DNA of 7,008 bases from Nitrospirota bacterium (GTDB lineage: Bacteria > Nitrospirota > UBA9217), in contig JAAXXJ010000152.1 of assembly GCA_013334545.1 (NCBI GenBank), positions 1-7,008 of the forward strand. The letters are read 5' to 3'. The notes beneath the pieces are model-generated. The model was not told the DNA's origin. It saw only the letters and a list, made by a program, of their open reading frames with translations, and searched no databases. How positions within the stretch are numbered: the stretch's first letter is position 1; each line of letters starts with the position of its first letter. A program made the position numbers and the translations under genes. Below are positions 1 through 6,356 of this stretch, piece by piece.

Positions 1-417
1 GCCTCGCTCAAAGAGACCATCAGGAGGCACACGACCGCCCGTATATTCACCGCCCGCTACGCCCCCCGGGACCTCGTTGACGCTGCATCAAGCGAGATCC
101 GGCCGCTGACGGCCCTGAACGGTGCCGCGGTCTTCGCCTTTGCGGGAATAGCGCGGCCCGAATCCCTGGCCGCGCTCCTTGATTCCCTGGGAGCGGTCGT
201 GAAAGGCACTGCCTGGTACCCGGACCATCATCCTTACACGAGGTCGGATCTTGCCCGGGTATTTCAGAGCGCTGTGGACAACGGGGCTACGATGGTGGTG
301 ACGACCGAAAAGGACAGCATCAGGCTCAAAGGCATGGCGCCTGATGGCGTCTGGGCCCTCAGGATCGACCTGGAGGTCATTGAAAAGGCCTCATGGGAAG
401 AGGTACTCTTAGGCTGA
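1..417 (+). CDS. lpxK: Tetraacyldisaccharide 4'-kinase (LpxK), C-terminal part, cut by window start
   Basis: LpxK phosphorylates the 4' position of the lipid A disaccharide precursor at the inner membrane, using ATP, in the Raetz pathway. The reading frame is open from base 1, so the N-terminal part, including the P-loop, lies outside the window. The 138 visible residues show the family's C-terminal signatures: the AFAGIARPESL stretch at about residues 46-56, YPDHHPYT at 73-80 and TTEKDSIRL at 101-109. The family is usually about 330-360 residues, so roughly the last 40% is present. The stop is a TGA two bases before the gmhB start, which suggests one transcript. The recognition rests on these motifs and on the LPS-gene context. 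Nothing looks damaged in the part that can be read. Confidence 0.93.
   Translation, partial: ASLKETIRRHTTARIFTARYAPRDLVDAASSEIRPLTALNGAAVFAFAGIARPESLAALLDSLGAVVKGTAWYPDHHPYTRSDLARVFQSAVDNGATMVVTTEKDSIRLKGMAPDGVWALRIDLEVIEKASWEEVLLG
398..410 (+). repeat. Small hairpin at the lpxK/gmhB junction
   Basis: AAGAG (398-402) and CTCTT (406-410) can pair with a 3-nt loop, ten bases before the gmhB ATG. It lies inside the end of lpxK. It overlaps the only GAGG near the gmhB start, so it might tune coupled translation, but a 5-bp stem can easily arise by chance. Confidence 0.25.
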
Positions 418-419
418 CT

Positions 420-1004
420 ATGAATAGAGCGGTATTTCTTGACCGGGACGGTACGATCAACGAAGAGGTTGGCTACCTGAAGAGCCTGGACATGCTGAAG
501 GTCATTCCGGGCGCCGGTGCTGCCATCAGGCGGTTGAACGCGGCGGGATTCAAAGTGGTGATCATCACCAATCAGTCCGGCGTGGCGCGGGGCTATTTCC
601 CGGAGTCCCTGGTCCATGAGGCCCATGCACTGCTGACCGCCACGCTTCTGAAGGACGGCGCTACGATCGACGGGATCTATTACTGCCCGCACCATCCCAC
701 GGCAGGCAACTCGAAGCACACTGTCCAGTGCGACTGCCGGAAGCCTGCCACGGGGCTCATTGACCGGGCTGCACGGGACCTGGACATCGATCTAAAACAG
801 TCGTTCATGGTGGGCGATAAGTGGAGCGACATTGAACTGGGACACCGGGCCGGTGCACGGTCCATCCTCGTCAGGAGCGGATTCGCCCCCGATGACGCGG
901 GCAACAAGCGGCCGTCCCACGTGGAAGACCCTGATTTCACGGCCCATGACCTCGCCGAGGCTGCTGACTGGATCATCGAACAGAAGGGGCAGGACCGGCC
1001 ATGA
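420..1004 (+). CDS. gmhB: D-glycero-beta/alpha-D-manno-heptose 1,7-bisphosphate 7-phosphatase (GmhB)
   Basis: GmhB removes the C7 phosphate from heptose 1,7-bisphosphate in the cytoplasm, a step towards the ADP-heptose used for the LPS inner core. The 194-residue product is the normal family length. HAD-superfamily motifs are intact: D8 and D10 in FLDRDGT, T50-N51 in IITNQSG, K108, and D132 and D137 in GDKWSDIE. The family's zinc site is also present, as CPHHP (C89, H91) and CDCRKP (C104, C106). The ATG at 420 was chosen because it gives the typical MNRAVFLDRDGT start, two bases after the lpxK stop. An in-frame ATG at 393 would add nine unusual residues and overlap lpxK. An AGG at 411-413 is a weak ribosome binding site, so translation may be coupled to lpxK. 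Anomer preference (alpha or beta) cannot be read from sequence. Confidence 0.95.
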   Translation: MNRAVFLDRDGTINEEVGYLKSLDMLKVIPGAGAAIRRLNAAGFKVVIITNQSGVARGYFPESLVHEAHALLTATLLKDGATIDGIYYCPHHPTAGNSKHTVQCDCRKPATGLIDRAARDLDIDLKQSFMVGDKWSDIELGHRAGARSILVRSGFAPDDAGNKRPSHVEDPDFTAHDLAEAADWIIEQKGQDRP

Positions 1005-2062
1005 GGCTCGAAGCCAAGAAGATCCTGATCATGCGCTACCGGTTCATTGGCGACACGGTGCTCACGGTGCCGTTCCTCAGAAATCTGCGGGCAGCTTTTC
1101 CCGATGCCCGGATCGATCTGATGCTCGAGCCTTTTTCCGGTCAGGTGATCGAGGGATGTCCGTATGTTGACCGCATCATTCCCTTCGAGCTGAAGACCAT
1201 CCACAAATACAGCACCCGATCGGACCGGGGCAGGCTTGGCGCGTACGTCCACTACGGTTCCCTCATCCGCAGGGAGCGGTACGATGCGGTGTTCGTGCTC
1301 AAACGGTCGCTCTCGAGCGCGCTCTTGGTCTGGGCTGCCCGGGTCCCGCGCAGGATCGGATTCGCCACTGAAGGGCGGCAGTTCCTGCTCACCGACCCGG
1401 TGGTCTATCGCCATGACCAGCACGAGGTGGAGAACTTCCTGGACTGCCTGCGGTCCCTCGACATTCCCGTCGGATCAACGGATCTTGAGCTCTGGACAAC
1501 GCCGGAGCAGGACGCAAAGGCCCGGGAGCTGTTCACAAGCGCCGGCTGGAAGCAGGGGGACCTGAAGGTCGTCATCCATGCTGCTGCAAGCCTTCCGGCC
1601 AAGCAGTGGCCCCTCGATCGGTTCGCCGAGATCATGAGGACGCTGCGCGACCAGTATCAGGCACGCTTCGTCTATACCGGTGCCAAGGGTGATGCACCGC
1701 TGTATGAATCGATCGAGACGTTTGGGCCCTTTGACGGGCTGAATCTCTGTGGTGTCACGTCGCTTCGGGAGAACATCGCGGTGTATCGGGCCAGCGACCT
1801 CTTTTTTGGTGTGGACTCGGGCCCCATGCACATGGCTGCGGCCGCCGGCGTCCCCGTGGTCGCTCTCTTCGGCCCCACGGACGAACGCAAATGGGGGCCC
1901 TGGGGCCAAGGGCATTCGGTCGTTACGAAGCGGCTCTCCTGCCATCCCTGCAAACCGCACAAATGCAGTGACCATGCATGCATGGACCAGATCACCGTTG
2001 CCGATGCGCTGGCAGCCGTTCTGGTCAAAGTGAAGTCCATCCCTCGCCGGGGAGTTGCATGA
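1001..2062 (+). CDS. Glycosyltransferase family 9, LPS heptosyltransferase (WaaQ/WaaF-like)
   Basis: GT9 enzymes transfer heptose from ADP-heptose to the growing LPS core on the cytoplasmic face of the inner membrane. The 353-residue length is normal for a two-Rossmann GT-B enzyme. The N-terminal ILIMRYRFIGDTVLTVPFL carries D18, which aligns with the proposed catalytic Asp of WaaC. VIHAAASLPAKQWPLDRF (about 191-208) begins the second domain. VDSGPMHMAAAAGVPVVALFGPTD (271-294) is the donor-binding signature. The following KWGPWG resembles WaaQ-type members more than WaaF, so heptosyltransferase II or III are both possible. C314, C317, C322 and C327 form a cysteine cluster near the C-terminus, a pattern that I believe recurs in this family. 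The ATG overlaps the gmhB stop (ATGA), and AGGA at 991-994 is a good ribosome binding site. The neighbouring gmhB fits an ADP-heptose user. Confidence 0.92.
   Translation: MRLEAKKILIMRYRFIGDTVLTVPFLRNLRAAFPDARIDLMLEPFSGQVIEGCPYVDRIIPFELKTIHKYSTRSDRGRLGAYVHYGSLIRRERYDAVFVLKRSLSSALLVWAARVPRRIGFATEGRQFLLTDPVVYRHDQHEVENFLDCLRSLDIPVGSTDLELWTTPEQDAKARELFTSAGWKQGDLKVVIHAAASLPAKQWPLDRFAEIMRTLRDQYQARFVYTGAKGDAPLYESIETFGPFDGLNLCGVTSLRENIAVYRASDLFFGVDSGPMHMAAAAGVPVVALFGPTDERKWGPWGQGHSVVTKRLSCHPCKPHKCSDHACMDQITVADALAAVLVKVKSIPRRGVA
1972..1985. repeat. 14-bp perfect palindrome inside the GT9 gene
   Basis: CCATGCATGCATGG reads the same on both strands. It encodes part of the cysteine-rich end (HACM) of the heptosyltransferase, and no function is evident. 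It may simply reflect codon choice. Confidence 0.3.
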
Positions 2063-2844
2063 ACCATATGACCGCAAAACTTTCGGTAACCATGATCACG
2101 CTGAACGAAGAGGCCAACATCCGGCGGACGCTGGAGAGCGTGAAATGGGCCGACGAGATCGTTGTGCTCGATTCTGGCAGCTCGGACAGGACCGTGAGCA
2201 TCTGCCGTGAGTTCACTGAAAAGGTGTACCACCAGGACTGGCTCGGCTTTTCCGGACAGAAGAACGCCGCGATCGACCAGGCAACGGGAGAGTGGATATT
2301 GAGCCTTGACGCTGATGAGCCGGTCGAACGCGCCCTTGCCGAGGAGATCAGGACGATCATCTCCTCCTCGAACGCCTGCGACGGGTACCGCATTCCCCGG
2401 AAGACCTTTTTTCTCGGGAAATGGATCAGGCATGGCGGGTGGTATCCGGACGACAACCTGCGCCTGTTCAGGAACGGCAAGGGCCGTTTCGAGGAGCGCG
2501 CTGTTCACGAAGCGGTGAAGGTCGCCGGGACCGTCGGCCGAACGAAGCATGCTATCGAGCACTACGCCTACCCGGACCTGGCCTCGTATATGTCATCCAT
2601 CAATAAATATTCTTCCCTTGCGGTGACCGAGATGTCACAACGGGGGATCACTGCGTTCAAGGCAGGATGGATCAATATCCTGCTGCGGCCGCTCGTTACG
2701 TTCATCTTTAAATACATCTTCAGGCTCGGGTTCCTGGACGGCAAGCAGGGACTGGTGCTGAACATGTTCCACGCCTATTACGTGTTTGCCAAATATGCGA
2801 AGGCGTGGGAGCACACCAGCAGGGGGCAACAAGTACCTAAGTAG
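2059..2844 (+). CDS. Glycosyltransferase family 2, WaaE/KdtX-like LPS core glycosyltransferase
   Basis: A GT-A fold sugar transferase that probably adds a hexose to the LPS inner core; WaaE/KdtX relatives add a glucose to heptose I. In the 261-residue product, LSVTMITLNEEANI (8-21) starts the nucleotide-binding domain. VVLDSGSSDRT is at 35-45, and LDADEP holds the metal-binding DAD (D84, D86). The later stretch with GGWYPDDNLRLFRNG (126-140) and AVHE (148-151) is the hallmark of the WaaE/KdtX-like group. The C-terminal 200-245 region has amphipathic or hydrophobic helices (INILLRPLVTFIFKYIF), suggesting membrane association. The start at 2059 gives an ATGA overlap with the GT9 stop and lies 4 bases after GGGGAG (2049-2054). 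An in-frame ATG at 2068 is possible but is less well placed. Donor and acceptor are not determinable from sequence. Confidence 0.9.
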   Translation: MNHMTAKLSVTMITLNEEANIRRTLESVKWADEIVVLDSGSSDRTVSICREFTEKVYHQDWLGFSGQKNAAIDQATGEWILSLDADEPVERALAEEIRTIISSSNACDGYRIPRKTFFLGKWIRHGGWYPDDNLRLFRNGKGRFEERAVHEAVKVAGTVGRTKHAIEHYAYPDLASYMSSINKYSSLAVTEMSQRGITAFKAGWINILLRPLVTFIFKYIFRLGFLDGKQGLVLNMFHAYYVFAKYAKAWEHTSRGQQVPK

Positions 2845-2924
2845 GCTCCATGCCCGATGCCCTATGCGCATTGCCACGGAAAAAAGCATGACGAGGGATG
2901 ATTTTGAGAAAGGACCTGCTTCCT

Positions 2925-3758
2925 ATGAAAACATCGGTCATTGTAGCTACGTATAACAGGCCGCGGCATCTCAGGCTCTGCATCATGAGCCTTGCTGCTT
3001 CGAGCGTACTGCCTTCTGAGGTCTTGATCGCAGATGACGGCAGCACCGCGGAAACGATTGATACCGTATCGGAGATGCAGACATCCCTCGAGCAGGTTTT
3101 TCCCATCGTGCATGTGAGGCAGGAGCACGAAGGCTGCAGAAAGCAGCGGGTCGTCAATGAAGCGGTGCGACGGTCAACCGGCGACTACCTGTTCTTCACT
3201 GACGGCGACTGCACGGTGCACCGTCATTGCCTGCAGGCGCACCTTGAGCGAAGCGACCCGCGCGCCATTCTTGCGGGGCAACGCGTCCAGATAGGAAAGG
3301 AATTGACCGAGAAATTCCTTGAGAGCGGAACTGCTGTCAATGAACTCAATTTTGAATTACTCATGGATTTCTTGGCTCATAGGTCCCACCATGCCCAAGA
3401 GGCGTTCGTGATCCGCAATGGTCTGCTGAGAAGATTACTGAGAAAGGAACGCATAAAACCCGAAACCTCGGTGATCGGCTGCAATTGCAGCTTACATAAA
3501 AAACTCTTCATGGATATCAATGGCTACGATGAGGATTTCCAGGGATTCGGTGATGAGGATGCCGATCTCGGCATACGGGTAATAAACCACGGCGGATTCA
3601 TCAGGTCGGTCAGGAACCTGGCAATTGTCTTTCATCTGTATCATCCCGGGACATGGGACATGACAACGGATAAATTTAAATTTAATGCAGCGATCAAGAA
3701 AAGAAGGATCGAGAACAAGGAAGCATATTGTAAGAATGGCATTAATAAGCTTCAATAA
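2925..3758 (+). CDS. Glycosyltransferase family 2 with C-terminal galactosyltransferase-type (7C-like) domain
   Basis: A probable cytoplasmic sugar transferase for LPS core or O-antigen; the sugar is unknown. The 277-residue product opens with KTSVIVATYNRPRHL (2-16), followed by LIADDGST (34-41) and FTDGDC, whose DGD (D93, D95) should bind the metal and nucleotide sugar. The C-terminal half has GCNCSLHKKLFMDINGYDEDFQGFGDEDADLGIRVINHG in overlapping pieces at about 185-223. This pattern (G-N-S, NGYDEDF, GFGDEDADL) is typical of the Glyco_transf_7C domain of chondroitin-polymerase-like and related GT2 enzymes. FHLYHP at 236-241 is a further conserved-looking patch. The ATG at 2925 was chosen because it begins just before the GT2 strand and follows GAGAAAGGA (2906-2914). 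An ATG at 2898 would add nine residues with a badly spaced ribosome binding site. From about 3300 on, GC content drops sharply compared with neighbours. Confidence 0.88.
   Translation: MKTSVIVATYNRPRHLRLCIMSLAASSVLPSEVLIADDGSTAETIDTVSEMQTSLEQVFPIVHVRQEHEGCRKQRVVNEAVRRSTGDYLFFTDGDCTVHRHCLQAHLERSDPRAILAGQRVQIGKELTEKFLESGTAVNELNFELLMDFLAHRSHHAQEAFVIRNGLLRRLLRKERIKPETSVIGCNCSLHKKLFMDINGYDEDFQGFGDEDADLGIRVINHGGFIRSVRNLAIVFHLYHPGTWDMTTDKFKFNAAIKKRRIENKEAYCKNGINKLQ
3297..3320. repeat. 8-bp inverted repeat at the edge of the AT-rich patch
   Basis: AAGGAATT (3297-3304) and AATTCCTT (3313-3320) form a perfect 8-bp stem with an 8-nt loop. It lies within the coding region of the GT2/7C-like gene, exactly where GC content falls. 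No run of T follows, so it is not a convincing terminator. Confidence 0.4.
3671..3684. repeat. 14-bp AT-only palindrome
   Basis: TAAATTTAAATTTA is a perfect palindrome near the 3' end of the GT2/7C-like gene, encoding DKFKFN. It lies in the most AT-rich part of the window. Such a site could bind a nucleoid protein, but low-complexity AT sequence makes chance palindromes likely. Confidence 0.3.
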
Positions 3759-3804
3759 TTCGGTAAAAAACCTAAGGTCAGAGGTCTCTCAGCATCGATA
3801 GCAG

Positions 3805-4911
3805 ATGAAAATCCTATTCGTCAACAATTTCCGCAAGCGGGGTGGGGGAGAAGAGTTCCTGCGCGACCTCCTGCCGGGACTGGCTGCAAAAGGCATGACG
3901 GTCGGGCTGATCTGCCGACCCAATACGCCGCTCATTGAAATATTCAAGGACAGCGACATCATGCTTCATCCTGTCAGTCGTTCGGGTATTGATGCTGCAG
4001 GCGCGATTTTTAGAACCGCCGGGATAATCAGGAAAGGCGGATATGAGATCATCGATATCCAGCGCGGGCATGACATCATTCAGTCCTGGCTGGGCGCCCG
4101 CCTCTCCGGCACAAGACCGGTCCTCCTGTATACGCCGCAGGTTCCTGAATTCATCCGGTCACGGTTCCTGCTCTCCCGGATGGAACGGATCGTCACGATC
4201 TCGCGCCACATCAGAGACCGGATAACCTCGTATGCCCCGGCGATTGCTTCGCGTACCAGCATCATTTATTACGGTATCGACCTAATGAAGTTCAACCCGG
4301 GGCATATCAGGCGCGGGAAGATCAGGGCACGATTCGGACTGTCCGACAAGACGCCGATCATTGGTACCGTCGGAGATCTCTGGAAGAACCAGATCGAGTT
4401 TCTTGATGCTCTGGCCCTGATTAGAAAAGAGATCCCTGATGCACGGTTCGCGTTGGTCGCTTCTGAAGGCGCCGCGGATTATATTCAAGCGTTTAAAAAA
4501 CAAGCTGCACAGCTCGGCTTGACCGATGCCCTCATCTGGACCGGCAGGCTGGCGAAAGAGGACATGCTCTCTTTCTACGCCGACATCGATATTGCGGTCA
4601 GCACCCATCGCAATGAAGGTTTCGGCATCTGGGTTCTGGAGGCTTTGGCAACAGGAACCCCGGTTGTTTCGGTCAATGAAGGCGGGATCAGGGATTCCCT
4701 CGATGGATGCCCCGCCGGCATGCTGGTCGATGGCGGACCACAGGAGATGGCAGATGGTATCGTTCGCATCCTGAACGATCCCGCTAAAAGGGCAAGGATG
4801 TCCCAGGCTGGTCCTGCATGGGTTGCTTCACGATTCAGCAGGGAACGCATGGTGGACGATTATTTCCGGTTCTTTAACGATCTCGGGAAAGGATCAAGAA
4901 GCCAACGGTGA
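3805..4911 (+). CDS. Glycosyltransferase family 4 (GT-B fold)
   Basis: A retaining-type GT4 glycosyltransferase that probably extends the LPS outer core or O-antigen from a nucleotide-sugar donor. The product is 368 residues, a usual GT4 length. The N-terminal MKILFVNNFRKRGGGEEF (1-18) has the glycine-rich acceptor-domain loop. IIGTVGDLWKNQIEFLDAL (186-204), with K194-N195, starts the donor-binding domain in the usual place. NEGFGIWVLEALATGTPVV (270-288) contains the EX7E pair E271 and E279, followed by the NEGG loop (291-294) that contacts the donor. There is no signal peptide or transmembrane segment. The start matches the family's beta-strand, but no good ribosome binding site precedes it; GAGG at 3781-3784 is 20 bases away. 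The gene lies 46 nt after the preceding GT2 gene, and no promoter was identified between them. Sugar specificity cannot be assigned. Confidence 0.9.
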   Translation: MKILFVNNFRKRGGGEEFLRDLLPGLAAKGMTVGLICRPNTPLIEIFKDSDIMLHPVSRSGIDAAGAIFRTAGIIRKGGYEIIDIQRGHDIIQSWLGARLSGTRPVLLYTPQVPEFIRSRFLLSRMERIVTISRHIRDRITSYAPAIASRTSIIYYGIDLMKFNPGHIRRGKIRARFGLSDKTPIIGTVGDLWKNQIEFLDALALIRKEIPDARFALVASEGAADYIQAFKKQAAQLGLTDALIWTGRLAKEDMLSFYADIDIAVSTHRNEGFGIWVLEALATGTPVVSVNEGGIRDSLDGCPAGMLVDGGPQEMADGIVRILNDPAKRARMSQAGPAWVASRFSRERMVDDYFRFFNDLGKGSRSQR

Positions 4912-4974
4912 CAATACCCGTGTCGTGATTGAAAAGTACCTGATCGTCGTCGCGAAGAGACAGCAAAGGACACC

Positions 4975-5049
4975 ATGCAGATCCCTGCGGGACCCCGTCC
5001 ATCCGGAGACATGCTATGCAAAGACCGGCTGTTCAAAACATACTCGTAG
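4975..5049 (+). other. Possible 24-codon leader ORF overlapping the ligase start (speculative)
   Basis: In the 104-nt gap before the ligase gene there is an ATG with AAAGGA (4965-4970) four bases upstream. It opens a 24-codon frame that ends at a TAG inside the ligase coding region. The predicted peptide begins MQIPAGPRPSGDML and resembles nothing I recognise. It could be a translational leader or chance; short frames like this are common in GC-rich DNA. Confidence 0.12.
5005..5008 (+). promoter_or_regulatory. Ribosome binding site deciding the ligase start
   Basis: GGAG sits seven bases before the ATG at 5016 and supports that start. A second ATG at 5011 is out of frame with the ligase and too close to the GGAG. 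Confidence 0.6.
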
Positions 5050-6281
5050 GCTGCCTTCTGCTGTTCAGCCTGAGCATCCCCATCTCCAAGTCCGCCGTGA
5101 CCGTAACCCTGACGCTCCTCTATCTGTTCGCCCTGTACCGTGTTGTGCGCGATCAAGAGCACCGGAAAATCCTGTCCGCGCATCTGAATCAGCCGCTCGT
5201 GCTTCCCCTGGCGCTGTTCGTCGCCGTTTCCGCGCTCGGCGTATTCTTTTCGGAAAAGCTGTCGGACGGGCTCGGGGTCCTGAATAAAATCTCCAGCCTG
5301 TTCCTTGTCTATCTCATGACCGCAGTCGTGATCGACAGCATGGAGGACGAAGGAAGATCACGCGGCACCGCGGAGAAACTTCTCCTGGCGTTCCTCGGAG
5401 GGCTCATTGTCCTGGACCTCATCGGCCTTATGACCTATCTTGGGGTCGTCGGCCACAAACGGTTCCTCTTGCCGGTCGCTCCGATGCACGTCCACCATAT
5501 CTGGTTCGCCAACATCAACGCCGTCGGGCTCTATGCCGCGGTCTCTTTTCTCCTGTTCGGCAAGGTCCGCGATGATCGCGTAGCAAAGACGCTGGTTGGC
5601 GTATTCCTTCCGTTCTCGGTCTTTTCCCTCCTGTTCTCTACCTCCCGGACGGCATGGCTCGGCGTGCTTGCCACCAGCATTGTTATGGCCTATCTCTTCT
5701 CTCGTAAGAAGAGGGTATTCTATATCATGCTGGCCGTGGTGGTTTTTGGGTGCCTTTTTGCCTATCGTTTCAGTCCCATTGTCCATGAGCGAGTCACCAC
5801 TGCCGTGAGCGACATCACCCAGTACACGGCCGGCGACCGCGAAACCTCGCTTGGCTGGCGGTTCCTCATGTGGAAGGCCTCCCTGGACATGTTCCTATCC
5901 AATCCAGTCTTCGGCATCGGGACGGGGGATTACGTAATCACGATGGAGCGATACATCGGGGCAGGAACCTATCCGGCGTCACTCTTGCAGTTCAACCAGC
6001 CCCACAACATGTACCTGTTCTCCCTGGCAACAAACGGCCTGCTGGGGCTGGCGGCGCTGCTCTATCTCTTCATCCGCATATTTTCCCGAGCTCTGCCTGT
6101 TGGAGAGGCACCGACAAAACGGCAACAGATGTCCTTCCTCGCCGCGGCCGTGGCCGTCCACTATCTCGTCGCTGGCCTTGCTGATTCCCTGTTCAACATT
6201 TTCCTGCTCCGATACACCTTCGCGTTCATCATGGGCATATGTATGCGAGAAAGCATAAAATCCGCCATGACAAGCCGATAA
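5016..6281 (+). CDS. waaL: O-antigen ligase / polymerase family membrane protein (WaaL/Wzy_C-like)
   Basis: WaaL joins undecaprenyl-diphosphate-linked O-antigen to the lipid A-core on the periplasmic side of the inner membrane. The product is 421 residues, a typical length, and highly hydrophobic, with about 10-12 likely transmembrane segments (for example 8-40, 60-77, 121-145, 191-209, 234-250, 335-356 and 393-409). The Wzy_C-type region contains STSRTAWLG with R211, a long hydrophilic loop at about 251-334, GIGTGDY (300-306) and NQPHNMYLFSLATNGLLGL (328-346). The conserved His of WaaL ligases most likely corresponds to H330 and the conserved Arg to R211. The same family also includes O-antigen polymerases (Wzy). 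The core-biosynthesis neighbourhood favours ligase, but sequence alone cannot exclude polymerase. The stop lies four bases before the promoter that drives gmd. Confidence 0.82.
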   Translation: MQRPAVQNILVGCLLLFSLSIPISKSAVTVTLTLLYLFALYRVVRDQEHRKILSAHLNQPLVLPLALFVAVSALGVFFSEKLSDGLGVLNKISSLFLVYLMTAVVIDSMEDEGRSRGTAEKLLLAFLGGLIVLDLIGLMTYLGVVGHKRFLLPVAPMHVHHIWFANINAVGLYAAVSFLLFGKVRDDRVAKTLVGVFLPFSVFSLLFSTSRTAWLGVLATSIVMAYLFSRKKRVFYIMLAVVVFGCLFAYRFSPIVHERVTTAVSDITQYTAGDRETSLGWRFLMWKASLDMFLSNPVFGIGTGDYVITMERYIGAGTYPASLLQFNQPHNMYLFSLATNGLLGLAALLYLFIRIFSRALPVGEAPTKRQQMSFLAAAVAVHYLVAGLADSLFNIFLLRYTFAFIMGICMRESIKSAMTSR

Positions 6282-6285
6282 TCCC

Positions 6286-6314
6286 TTGACACTTGCTTCG
6301 AGATAATTTATATT
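6286..6314 (+). promoter_or_regulatory. Sigma70-type promoter for gmd
   Basis: A perfect -35 box TTGACA (6286-6291) is followed by a 17-nt spacer and a -10 box TATATT (6309-6314), which matches five of six consensus bases. Transcription would begin near 6320-6322, giving a leader of about 36 nt. The surrounding bases are unusually AT-rich for this window. The promoter begins just after the ligase stop, so gmd and genes beyond the window probably form a separate transcription unit. Read-through from upstream is also possible, because no terminator was seen. Confidence 0.75.
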
Positions 6315-6336
6315 GAACTGCTTGATTTTTCAGCAC

Positions 6337-6345
6337 AAAGAGGAG
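6337..6345 (+). promoter_or_regulatory. Strong ribosome binding site of gmd
   Basis: AAAGAGGAG lies 11 bases before the ATG at 6357. It is the best Shine-Dalgarno match in the window and fits a well-translated first gene of a unit. Confidence 0.7.
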
Positions 6346-6356
6346 TACTAACGACG

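Noticed and set aside
680..1423. 247-codon open frame on the minus strand
   Set aside because: It is antisense to gmhB and the GT9 gene, with low-complexity charged sequence and no motif. It is a shadow of real coding DNA.
1896..1907. GC-rich inverted repeat GGCCC-TG-GGGCC
   Set aside because: The loop is only 2 nt and the sequence encodes the conserved WGPWG stretch of GT9. It is not followed by a T run, so it is not a terminator.
1672..2562. 296-codon open frame on the minus strand
   Set aside because: It lies antisense across the GT9 and WaaE-like genes, both of which have intact family motifs. Its translation shows no recognisable domain and is typical of GC-rich shadow frames.
2845..2924. 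Possible promoter or small gene in the 80-nt gap
   Set aside because: No paired -35/-10 boxes with suitable spacing were found. An 8-bp palindrome ATGCGCAT at 2864-2871 is too short to interpret.
3759..3804. Possible terminator between the GT2/7C-like gene and the GT4 gene
   Set aside because: Only 3-4 bp stems are available and the A run is not placed after a stem. No credible terminator is present.
4823..5287. 154-codon plus-strand frame bridging the GT4 end and ligase start
   Set aside because: It overlaps two well-supported genes in another frame, and its arginine- and proline-rich translation looks like out-of-frame sequence.
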